A stretch of DNA of 64,000 nt, taken from Azomonas macrocytogenes (lineage in GTDB: Bacteria; Pseudomonadota; Gammaproteobacteria; Pseudomonadales; Pseudomonadaceae). Below are positions 35,700 through 43,541 of this stretch, piece after piece; position 1 is the stretch's first letter, and every line of letters begins with the position of its first letter. The stretch covers positions 1 to 64,000 of the forward strand of contig NZ_JACHXI010000004.1 in the NCBI RefSeq assembly GCF_014191985.1, read 5' to 3'. A program made the translations under genes and the position numbers. The notes beneath the pieces were generated by a model. That model made no database searches. It was not told the origin of the DNA and saw nothing but the letters and a program-made list of their open reading frames with translations.

Positions 35700-38336
35700 T
35701 CAAGGTTTGCGCAAATAACGGCGCAGCCTTTCGACCAACTGTTGGCTGGGAATGGGCCTGTCGAACAGGTAACCCTGGCCGATATCACAGTGTTGGCGGC
35801 GCAGGAAAGCCAGTTGCTGGCTGGTTTCGATCCCTTCGGCGACGACCTTGAGCTTGAGGTTGTGCGCCATGGCGATCACGGCTGAGGTGATTTCCATATC
35901 GTCTTCGCTGTCGGGAATATCCTTGATGAAGCTACGGTCGATCTTGATCACATCGATGGGGAATTTCTTCAGGTAACTCAATGATGAATAACCGGTGCCG
36001 AAGTCATCCATCGCCAGGGTCAGCCCCATTGCTTTGAGTTCATTGAGTTGCTGGTGAGTCTCCTCGGTCGCATCCAATAGCAGACTTTCGGTCAATTCCA
36101 GCTCCAGGCGCTGGGGAGGCAGTTGCTCCTCCGCAAGGATGTCAGCCAGAGACGCGACCAGGCTCGGGTCGGCAAACTGTCGAGAGGATAGGTTGATTGC
36201 AATATGTAGATCGCTTATGCCCTGCTCGGCAAGCTGCTTGCCCATACGGCACGCCTGGCGCGCCGCCCACTTGCCGATAGGAATGATCAACCCGGTTTCT
36301 TCGGCCACGCTGATGAAGTGGCTGGGCTGGATCATGCCTTTTTCTGGGTTCCTCCAGCGCAGCAAGGCTTCGAGTCCCAGCAGCTTGCCGGTGTGCAGGC
36401 ATACTTTGGGTTGGTAGAACAGCTCCAGCTCTTCCTGTACCAAGGCACGCCGCAGGCTGTTCTCCAGGAATAGGCGAAAATCCGCTTCGGCATTCAGCGT
36501 AGTGATGAAGGTCTGTAGCTGATTCTTGCCATTGGCCTTGGCCTTGTGCAATGCCAGCCCGGCATGCTTCATCAAAGTCTGCGGATCCAGGCCGTGCTGC
36601 GGTGCGCAGGCCAGCCCGGCCGATCCACTGATGCTGATCAACTGGCCGTCGATATACAACGGTTTGTCCAGGATATCCAGGATTTGTCGGGCCAGATGTC
36701 GGCCGCTTTCCTGGTCCTGGTCGTCGAGCAGGATGGCGAATTCGTTGCTGGCAAAGCGCGATACCAGGCCACGGGTCTCGAACATATTGATCAGCCGGCG
36801 GGCGAGCTTGACCAGCAGCTTGTCACCGATACGATGGCCCAGGCTGTCGTTGATGCGTTTGAAGTTATCGATATCCACCAGCAACAGCATCAGGTTGGGA
36901 GCATCGCCATTGTTGAAGCGTTTTTCCAGGGTCTGGATGAAACAGGTACGGTTGGCCAGCCCGGTAAGATTATCGGTATAGGCCAGGCGCTCGATTCGCT
37001 GTTGGGCCAGTTTGTTTTCGGTAACGTCTTCGTAGATGACCACGTAATTGCTCAGGCGCCGGTTGCTGTCCAATACCTTGGAAACCGACAGGTGCCCCCA
37101 GTAGGGAATCAGGTTCTTGCGCCTGCCACGGAATTCGCCTTGCCAACTGCTGTTATGAGCCAGCGCCGTTCGGGTATCGCGCAAAATGCCATCGATGTCT
37201 TCCAGGACCGGGAGTTTCGCAATATTGCGACCCAGTGCTTCCTCGCTTGTGTATTGGGTAATGGCGGTGAAACTGGGGTTTACATATTTGATCCGACCGT
37301 CGCGATCCAGCAGCAGGCAGGCGCTCGAGGCTTGTTCTACCGCACGCTGAAACAGGTGCAGCGAGTGGATGGCATCGAGTCGCTGGTGATTGAGCATGGC
37401 CTGGCCAATGTGGTCGGCCAGTTCGCCGGCAAAGGCGATTTCATCCATCTGCCATTGGCGATTCTCGCCGGTATGCTCCAGGCGCAGGACGCCAACCAGT
37501 TCGCCATCGGTGTGGATGCCCGCCTCGAGCAGGGATACCACGCCACGCGACTTGAAATACTCGGCCAGCTCGTACGTGCGCAAATCGTTCCGGGCATCGT
37601 ACGCGTCGATTACCCGTTCGCCATGCAATGCATGGATATAGCGAGGGTAGGGTAGCGAATCGAAATCCTCCAGAGCGGTGACGGTGCCGCTTCCCTGCTT
37701 GAACTGGGTAACGGGCTTGAACGTGGTGTCTTCGATCATCCAGACACTGCCATAGCTCACTGCATAGATGGCACAGGCCGCCTCGGTAATCAGCTCAGCC
37801 GCTTCCTGCAAGGGCTTGGCGCCGTAGCGATGGGTCGCGAGCTTGGCAAGCAAATCCTGCTGCGCACGCAAACGGGCGAGCAACTGCAGATATTCTTTCA
37901 CCAGGGGCGAAGATATTTCGTTGTCATCTTCCCGGGGCTCGCAGATCAGTAGATAACCGCGTAGCAGCTCCTGACCATGCTGTTGATAGTATTCACCGGT
38001 TTCCAGTACATCGAACGTACGCTCAGCCATATGCAGGCGATAGCGGATTCGGTAGTTGCCGCCATTTCTGGTTAGTTGCGCCAGGAGTTCTTCATGCAGT
38101 CGAGGGCGTGCTGCCGGCTCCATCAGCCTGGCATACGGGAAACCAGTCGATGAGCACAGATCGTTGGCGGCCAGACCGAGCTGCCCTTCACAGCCCGGAT
38201 CGAGATAAAGCAGGGTCCAGCTCGGGTCGCTCAAGCGCTCGAAGCGCAGCATACCGAGCTGTGCGGGGGTGGGTAGCGAGGTTGCTTTTGCCGCGCTGGC
38301 ATCGGCTGAATTTTTTAGCGAGTGGTTATTGTCCAC
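35700..38336 (-). CDS. GAF-PAS-GGDEF-EAL protein, probable c-di-GMP phosphodiesterase
   Basis: The 878-residue protein has an N-terminal PAS-like region, a GAF-type domain (about 165-310), a PAS domain (about 325-445), a GGDEF-type domain (about 450-610) and an EAL domain (about 625-875). The GGDEF signature is ASNEF at 529-533, so cyclase activity is unlikely. The EAL domain keeps EAL (656-658), DDFGTG (777-782) and KIDRSFI, as expected of an active phosphodiesterase. No membrane segment is visible, so it is probably cytosolic with a sensory N-terminus. Confidence 0.92.
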   Translation of the reverse strand: MDNNHSLKNSADASAAKATSLPTPAQLGMLRFERLSDPSWTLLYLDPGCEGQLGLAANDLCSSTGFPYARLMEPAARPRLHEELLAQLTRNGGNYRIRYRLHMAERTFDVLETGEYYQQHGQELLRGYLLICEPREDDNEISSPLVKEYLQLLARLRAQQDLLAKLATHRYGAKPLQEAAELITEAACAIYAVSYGSVWMIEDTTFKPVTQFKQGSGTVTALEDFDSLPYPRYIHALHGERVIDAYDARNDLRTYELAEYFKSRGVVSLLEAGIHTDGELVGVLRLEHTGENRQWQMDEIAFAGELADHIGQAMLNHQRLDAIHSLHLFQRAVEQASSACLLLDRDGRIKYVNPSFTAITQYTSEEALGRNIAKLPVLEDIDGILRDTRTALAHNSSWQGEFRGRRKNLIPYWGHLSVSKVLDSNRRLSNYVVIYEDVTENKLAQQRIERLAYTDNLTGLANRTCFIQTLEKRFNNGDAPNLMLLLVDIDNFKRINDSLGHRIGDKLLVKLARRLINMFETRGLVSRFASNEFAILLDDQDQESGRHLARQILDILDKPLYIDGQLISISGSAGLACAPQHGLDPQTLMKHAGLALHKAKANGKNQLQTFITTLNAEADFRLFLENSLRRALVQEELELFYQPKVCLHTGKLLGLEALLRWRNPEKGMIQPSHFISVAEETGLIIPIGKWAARQACRMGKQLAEQGISDLHIAINLSSRQFADPSLVASLADILAEEQLPPQRLELELTESLLLDATEETHQQLNELKAMGLTLAMDDFGTGYSSLSYLKKFPIDVIKIDRSFIKDIPDSEDDMEITSAVIAMAHNLKLKVVAEGIETSQQLAFLRRQHCDIGQGYLFDRPIPSQQLVERLRRYLRKP

Positions 38337-38577
38337 ATTCTTCGACCGGTAGATTTGGGAGGGCGTCCGGTCTGGTTATCGGCCTGTTAGGTGATTTTTA
38401 TTAGCTCGGGCTGACTTGCAACGGTATTCGACCGTTCGGTCTACGTCGCTATAGCCTTCAGGCTTGATCCCTGTCCATGCGGCGGATATCCAGCGCTTAC
38501 TTTGTACCACCTTTGTGTGTGGCTGTATCCGGTGGTTTATATCGTCTGTGCCACATTTTCACGGAGTAAGAGACAAA
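38337..38577. other. Non-coding stretch between the EAL gene and the aceF terminator
   Basis: The stretch lies upstream of the EAL gene (minus strand) and probably holds its promoter. I see no gene or strong motif in it. Confidence 0.4.
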
Positions 38578-38598
38578 AACCCCGCCATAGGCGGGGTT
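38578..38598 (-). terminator. Rho-independent terminator of the aceEF operon
   Basis: CCCCGCC (38580-38586) and GGCGGGG (38590-38596) form a perfect stem with a three-base loop. On the minus strand TTTTT follows directly, 36 bases or more after the aceF stop. A later T-run on the plus strand may make it bidirectional. Confidence 0.85.
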
Positions 38599-38634
38599 CT
38601 TGTTTTTTCCAGCTTTTCTACCTTGATCGCTGCG

Positions 38635-40626
38635 TCAGAGAAGCAGCGTCCGGATATCGGCCAGCAGGTCGGAAAGCCGCTTGGTGAAGCGTGCTGCTAC
38701 GGCTCCGTTGATTACGCGGTGATCGTAGGAAAGCGACAACGGCAGCATCAGGCGCGGCTGGAAAGCCTTGCCATCCCAGACTGGCTGCGTGGTGGCCTTG
38801 GAGACCCCCAGGATCGCCACTTCCGGTGCATTGACGATCGGCGTGAAGCCGGTACCGCCAATATGGCCGAGACTGGAGATGGTGAAGCAGGCACCTTGCA
38901 TGGCATCGGGCGACAGTTTCTTGCTGCGCGCTTTTTCCGCCAGCTCGGCGGCTTCAGCTGCCAGTTGCAGCAGGCTCTTCTGGTCGACGTTGCGCAGTAC
39001 CGGAACCAGCAGGCCATCCGGCGTATCCACGGCAAAGCCGATGTGCACGTACTTCTTGCGGATCACTGCTGTACCGCTAGGAGCCAGGGAGCTGTTGAAC
39101 TCCGGCAGCTCTTTCAGCAGATGGGCGCAAGCCTTGAGCAGGATTGGCAGCACGGTCAGCTTGACGCCAGCCTTTTCCGCCGCTCCTTTCTGCGACACAC
39201 GGAAAGCTTCCATCTCGGTGATGTCGGCCGACTCGAATTGAGTCACGTGTGGCACGTTCAGCCAGCTGCGATGCAGGTTGGTGGCGCCAACCTGCATCAG
39301 ACGGGTCATCGGGACTTCTTCGATTTCACCGAACTTGCTGAAGTCCACTGCCGGTACTGGCGGAATTCCCGCACCGCCACTGGCACCGGCACCCTGCACC
39401 TTACCTTGTTGCAGTACGCTCTTGACGTAGTTCTGCACGTCTTCCTTGAGGATGCGCCCTTTCGGTCCGGTAGCTGAGACAGTACCCAGATCGACACCCA
39501 GTTCGCGAGCCAGCATGCGCACAGCCGGACCGGCATGCACTTTGGCGCCGCTACGGCTTGGTGCGCCGGCCGGGGTCGGGTTCTCGCTCTTGGCGGTCGG
39601 GGCAGGACGGCGGTCGGCTTCGGCCGGAGTCGCTGCAACAGCCGGTTCGGCCGGCGTCTGCGGGCCTCTCTCGTCTGTCGCCGGCTTGGCTGCCTTCTTC
39701 CCGGACTTGGGCGCAGAGCCCTTGGTCTTGAGCACCAGGATCAGGTCGCCAGTACCGACCTCGTCGTTCAGCTTGATGGCCACACTCTCCACCACACCGG
39801 CGGCGGGCGAAGGGATTTCCATGCTGGCCTTGTCCGACTCGAGGGTCAGCAGGCTCTGGTCGGCTTCGATGCTATCGCCGGCCTTGACGTACAGCTCGAT
39901 GACCTTGACCTTGCCGTCGGAGCCGATATCCGGGACATGGACTTCCAGGCTTTTTTCCTCGCCGACGTCATCGGCTTCGTCCTCTTCCTCGACGGGTGCT
40001 GCAGAGGGCGCTGCAGCCTTCTCGGCCTTGGGCTCGGCTGCAGACGCAGCGCCTTCGGTCTTGAGGACCAGAATCAGATCGCCAGTGCCGACCTCGTCGT
40101 TCAGCTTGATGGCCACACTCTCCACCACACCGGCGGCGGGCGAGGGGATTTCCATGCTGGCCTTGTCCGACTCGAGGGTCAGCAGGCTCTGGTCGGCTTC
40201 GATCTTGTCGCCGGCCTTGACGTACAGCTCGATGACCTTGACCTTGCCGTCGGAACCAATGTCGGGGACATGGACTTCCTGGCTGACTGACTTGCCAGCG
40301 CCCTGTGCGGGTTTTTCCGCAGCCGGGGCCGGTTTGGCTTCAGGTTCCTGTGTGGACTCAGGCTTGGCTGCCGGAGCGGACTCCTTGGCTGCGCCTGCGA
40401 CTTCCAGCTCCAGGATCTCGTCACCTTCTTTCAGGCGATCACCGATCTTTACTTTCAGGCTCTTCACCACGCCGGCCTTGGGCGCGGGAATTTCCATGCT
40501 GGCCTTGTCCGACTCGAGGGTCAGCAGACTCTGATCGGCTTCGATGCTGTCGCCGACCTTGACGAACAGCTCGATGACCTGGCCTTCGCCGCTGCCGATA
40601 TCGGGTACGCGTATCACTTCACTCAT
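38635..40626 (-). CDS. aceF: Dihydrolipoamide acetyltransferase (E2) of pyruvate dehydrogenase, three lipoyl domains
   Basis: The 663-residue protein forms the core of pyruvate dehydrogenase and transfers acetyl groups to CoA. Three lipoyl domains carry the ESDKAS motif with lysines at about 41, 155 and 266, separated by Ala/Pro-rich linkers. A peripheral subunit-binding domain (AVRMLARELGVDL) lies at about 365-400 and the catalytic domain ends with the DHRVINGA motif (His about 636). Lipoyl domains 2 and 3 are nearly identical in DNA, indicating recent duplication or conversion. It starts 11 bases after aceE with GAGGAG before the ATG. Confidence 0.97.
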   Translation of the reverse strand: MSEVIRVPDIGSGEGQVIELFVKVGDSIEADQSLLTLESDKASMEIPAPKAGVVKSLKVKIGDRLKEGDEILELEVAGAAKESAPAAKPESTQEPEAKPAPAAEKPAQGAGKSVSQEVHVPDIGSDGKVKVIELYVKAGDKIEADQSLLTLESDKASMEIPSPAAGVVESVAIKLNDEVGTGDLILVLKTEGAASAAEPKAEKAAAPSAAPVEEEDEADDVGEEKSLEVHVPDIGSDGKVKVIELYVKAGDSIEADQSLLTLESDKASMEIPSPAAGVVESVAIKLNDEVGTGDLILVLKTKGSAPKSGKKAAKPATDERGPQTPAEPAVAATPAEADRRPAPTAKSENPTPAGAPSRSGAKVHAGPAVRMLARELGVDLGTVSATGPKGRILKEDVQNYVKSVLQQGKVQGAGASGGAGIPPVPAVDFSKFGEIEEVPMTRLMQVGATNLHRSWLNVPHVTQFESADITEMEAFRVSQKGAAEKAGVKLTVLPILLKACAHLLKELPEFNSSLAPSGTAVIRKKYVHIGFAVDTPDGLLVPVLRNVDQKSLLQLAAEAAELAEKARSKKLSPDAMQGACFTISSLGHIGGTGFTPIVNAPEVAILGVSKATTQPVWDGKAFQPRLMLPLSLSYDHRVINGAVAARFTKRLSDLLADIRTLLL
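39724..40280 (-). repeat. Tandem repeat encoding lipoyl domains 2 and 3 of AceF
   Basis: Two copies of about 225 bases, offset by 333 bases (111 codons), differ at only a small number of positions. The first lipoyl domain is clearly more diverged. The pattern fits a recent in-frame duplication or gene conversion. Confidence 0.8.
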
Positions 40627-40637
40627 GGTGCGTCTCC

Positions 40638-43289
40638 TCAGCAGTCCAGGGGGTTGGTCTTGTCAGGGTCGATGCCGAAGCGGGTGATCGCCTCGCCCAG
40701 AACCTTGGCTTCCAGATCACCACGGTCAACCAGTGCTTCCAGAGCGGCGAGCACGACCCATTTGCGATCCACCTCGAAGAAGTGGCGCAACTGGTCGCGG
40801 CTGTCGCTGCGGCCGAAGCCGTCGGTGCCGAGGACTTTGTACTCGCGGCTCGGAACCCACTGGCGAATCTGCTCGGCGAGCAGCTTCATGTAGTCGGTAG
40901 AGGCGACGACCGGGCCCTGACGACCGGAGAGGCATTGCTCGACATAGGTCTGCTTTGGCTTCTCGGATGGATGCAGGCGGTTCCAGCGCTCGACGGCCAG
41001 ACCATCGCGGCGCAGTTCGTTGAAGCTCGGTACGCTCCAGACATGGGCAGCGATACCGTAGTCCTCGCGCAGGATCTTCGCTGCTTCGCGAACTTCACGC
41101 AGGATGGTGCCGCAACCCAGCAGTTGTACGTGATGAGCAGCGTCGCGCTTGTCGTCTTCGAGCAGGTACATGCCCTTGATGATGCCTTCCTCGACACCTT
41201 CCGGCATGGCCGGCTGGGTGTAGGCTTCGTTCATCACGGTAATGTAGTAGAAGATATCCTTCTGCTCTTCGGTCATCTGGCGAATGCCATCGCGGATGAT
41301 CACGGCCAGCTCGTAGCCATAGGTCGGATCGTAGGTACGACAGTTAGGGATGGTCGAGGCCAGAATGTGGCTGTGGCCATCTTCGTGCTGCAGTCCTTCA
41401 CCGTTGAGCGAGGTCCGGCCGGCGGTGCCGCCGATCAGGAAGCCGCGGGCACGGCTGTCGCCAGAGGCCCAGGCCAGGTCGCCGATCCGCTGGAAGCCGA
41501 ACATCGAGTAGAACACGTAGAACGGCAGCATCGGCTGGTTGTGCGTGCTGTAGGAGGTAGCAGCAGCGATCCAGCTGGACATGGCGCCGGCTTCGTTGAT
41601 GCCTTCTTCGAGGATCTGGCCTTTCTTGTCCTCGCGGTAGAACATCACCTGATCTTTGTCGACCGGCTCGTACAGCTGGCCGGCAGCGGAGTAGATACCC
41701 AACTGGCGGAACATGCCTTCCATACCGAAGGTACGCGCTTCGTCAGGGACGATCGGTACGATGCGAGGGCCGAGCTCCTTGTCCTTGACCAGCTGCGACA
41801 GCACCCGGACAAAGGCCATAGTGGTGGAGATTTCACGGTCGCCGGAACCGTCGAGAATGGCCTTGAGGGTCTCCAGCGGTGGAGTCGGGATGCTGATGCT
41901 CTTGGCCCGCCGCTGCGGTACGAAGCCGCCGAGCGACTTGCGGCGCTCCAGCAGGTATTTCATCTCTGCGCTATCTGCGTCCGGACGATAGAACGGCAGG
42001 CTTTCCAGGTCCTCGTCCTTGATCGGGATATCGAAGCGGTCGCGGAATTTCTTCAGGCTGTCGATATCCACTTTCTTGACGTTGTGGGCGATGTTCTGTG
42101 CCTCGCCAGCGCCAGTGCCGTAGCCCTTGATGGTCTTGGCCAGGATCACGGTCGGCTGGCCGCCGTTGTCGTGGATCGCCTTGTGGTAGGCCGCATAGAC
42201 CTTGAACGGATCGTGGCCACCACGGTTGAGCTTCCAGATCTCGTCGTCGGACAGATCCTTGACCAGTTCCTGCAACTCGGGACGGGCGCCGAAGAAGTGC
42301 TCGCGAACGAAAGCACCGTCCTTGGCCTTGTAGTTCTGGTAGTCGCCGTCGACCACTTCGTCCATGCGGGCTTGCAGCAGACCGTCATTGTCCTTGGCGA
42401 ACAAGGGGTCCCACATGCGGCCCCAGACGACCTTGACGACATTCCAGTCGGCGCCGCGGAACACGCCTTCGAGTTCCTGGATGATCTTGCCGTTGCCGCG
42501 TACCGGGCCGTCCAGACGCTGCAGGTTGCAGTTGACCACGAAGATCAGGTTGTCCAGGTTCTCGCGTCCGGCCAGGGCGATGGCACCCAGGGATTCCGGC
42601 TCGTCGCTCTCGCCGTCGCCCATGAAGCACCAGACCTTCTGCTTGCCGGCCGGGATATAGCCACGGTGCTCCAGATACTTCATGAAGCGGGCCTGGTAGA
42701 TGGCCTGGATCGGGCCGAGACCCATGGAGACGGTGGGGAATTGCCAGAAATCCGGCATCAGCCAGGGGTGCGGATAGGAGGAAAGACCCTGGCCGTCCAC
42801 TTCCCGGCGGAAGTTGGTCATCTGGTCTTCGTCGATGCGGCCTTCGAGGAAGGCACGGGCGTAGACGCCAGGAGCTGCGTGGCCCTGGAAGAAGATCAGG
42901 TCGCCGCCATGTTCTTCCGTTGGTGCCTGGAAGAAGTAGTTGAAACCGATGTCGTACAGTGTGGCACTGGAAGCGAAGCTGGAGATGTGTCCGCCCAGGC
43001 TCGAATCCTTGAGGTTGGTCCGCATGACCATGGCCAGCGCGTTCCAGCGAACCAGCGAGCGGATACGCCGCTCCATGAACAGGTCGCCGGGCATGCGGGC
43101 TTCATGGGTAACCGGGATGGTATTGCGGTAGGGCGTAGTGATCGCGTAGGGCAATGGCGTGCCGCTACGAGTTGCCAGTTCGCTTATCCGGGTCAATAAA
43201 TAGTGGGCCCGTTCTTCTCCTTCATTACCGAGAACGGACTCGAGGGCGTCCAGCCATTCCTGTGTTTCGACGGGATCGAGGTCTTGCAT
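40638..43289 (-). CDS. aceE: Pyruvate dehydrogenase E1 component
   Basis: This ThDP-dependent homodimeric E1 decarboxylates pyruvate and acetylates the lipoyl groups of AceF. The 883-residue length is typical. The ThDP motif reads GDGESDEPESLGA and ends at the Asn of VVNCN. I chose the ATG giving MQDLDPVETQEWL because GGAG lies ten bases upstream and homologues start there. The longer upstream frame overlaps the divergent glnE. It is the first gene of the aceEF operon. Confidence 0.97.
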   Translation of the reverse strand: MQDLDPVETQEWLDALESVLGNEGEERAHYLLTRISELATRSGTPLPYAITTPYRNTIPVTHEARMPGDLFMERRIRSLVRWNALAMVMRTNLKDSSLGGHISSFASSATLYDIGFNYFFQAPTEEHGGDLIFFQGHAAPGVYARAFLEGRIDEDQMTNFRREVDGQGLSSYPHPWLMPDFWQFPTVSMGLGPIQAIYQARFMKYLEHRGYIPAGKQKVWCFMGDGESDEPESLGAIALAGRENLDNLIFVVNCNLQRLDGPVRGNGKIIQELEGVFRGADWNVVKVVWGRMWDPLFAKDNDGLLQARMDEVVDGDYQNYKAKDGAFVREHFFGARPELQELVKDLSDDEIWKLNRGGHDPFKVYAAYHKAIHDNGGQPTVILAKTIKGYGTGAGEAQNIAHNVKKVDIDSLKKFRDRFDIPIKDEDLESLPFYRPDADSAEMKYLLERRKSLGGFVPQRRAKSISIPTPPLETLKAILDGSGDREISTTMAFVRVLSQLVKDKELGPRIVPIVPDEARTFGMEGMFRQLGIYSAAGQLYEPVDKDQVMFYREDKKGQILEEGINEAGAMSSWIAAATSYSTHNQPMLPFYVFYSMFGFQRIGDLAWASGDSRARGFLIGGTAGRTSLNGEGLQHEDGHSHILASTIPNCRTYDPTYGYELAVIIRDGIRQMTEEQKDIFYYITVMNEAYTQPAMPEGVEEGIIKGMYLLEDDKRDAAHHVQLLGCGTILREVREAAKILREDYGIAAHVWSVPSFNELRRDGLAVERWNRLHPSEKPKQTYVEQCLSGRQGPVVASTDYMKLLAEQIRQWVPSREYKVLGTDGFGRSDSRDQLRHFFEVDRKWVVLAALEALVDRGDLEAKVLGEAITRFGIDPDKTNPLDC

Positions 43290-43394
43290 GGCTTGCTCCA
43301 GGGCATTAAGGCTTCCGGAATCGGTTGCCTGATTCGTTCCGACTTTGTGGGTCGGGCGCTCATGTTCTTGATAGGGCCGGCGGGTGGCCAGCTC

Positions 43395-43409
43395 TGTAGT
43401 TTTACTACA
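43395..43409. promoter_or_regulatory. Palindromic operator candidate between aceE and glnE
   Basis: TGTAGTTTTACTACA is a perfect palindrome around a central base, about 105 bases upstream of the aceE start. Its half-sites recur near glcB and the ACT-domain gene (34178-34330). GntR-type regulators often bind such sites, so control of pyruvate dehydrogenase is a reasonable inference. Confidence 0.5.
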
Positions 43410-43541
43410 AAACCATCTTGCTTTCAGCCCCTCCAGGCAAATTTTCGTGGCTCGGCTACACTCGCGGCGATTTCCCCTGGCCATGTCCGCGTCGTTGTAA
43501 TGCACTCCAGTCAGGGGCTGGAGGGATTTCGAGGGGTGTCC

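Noticed and set aside
40782-43199. 805-codon forward-strand frame opposite aceE
   Set aside because: It lies entirely antisense to aceE, whose motifs and length are certain; long antisense frames are expected at this GC content.
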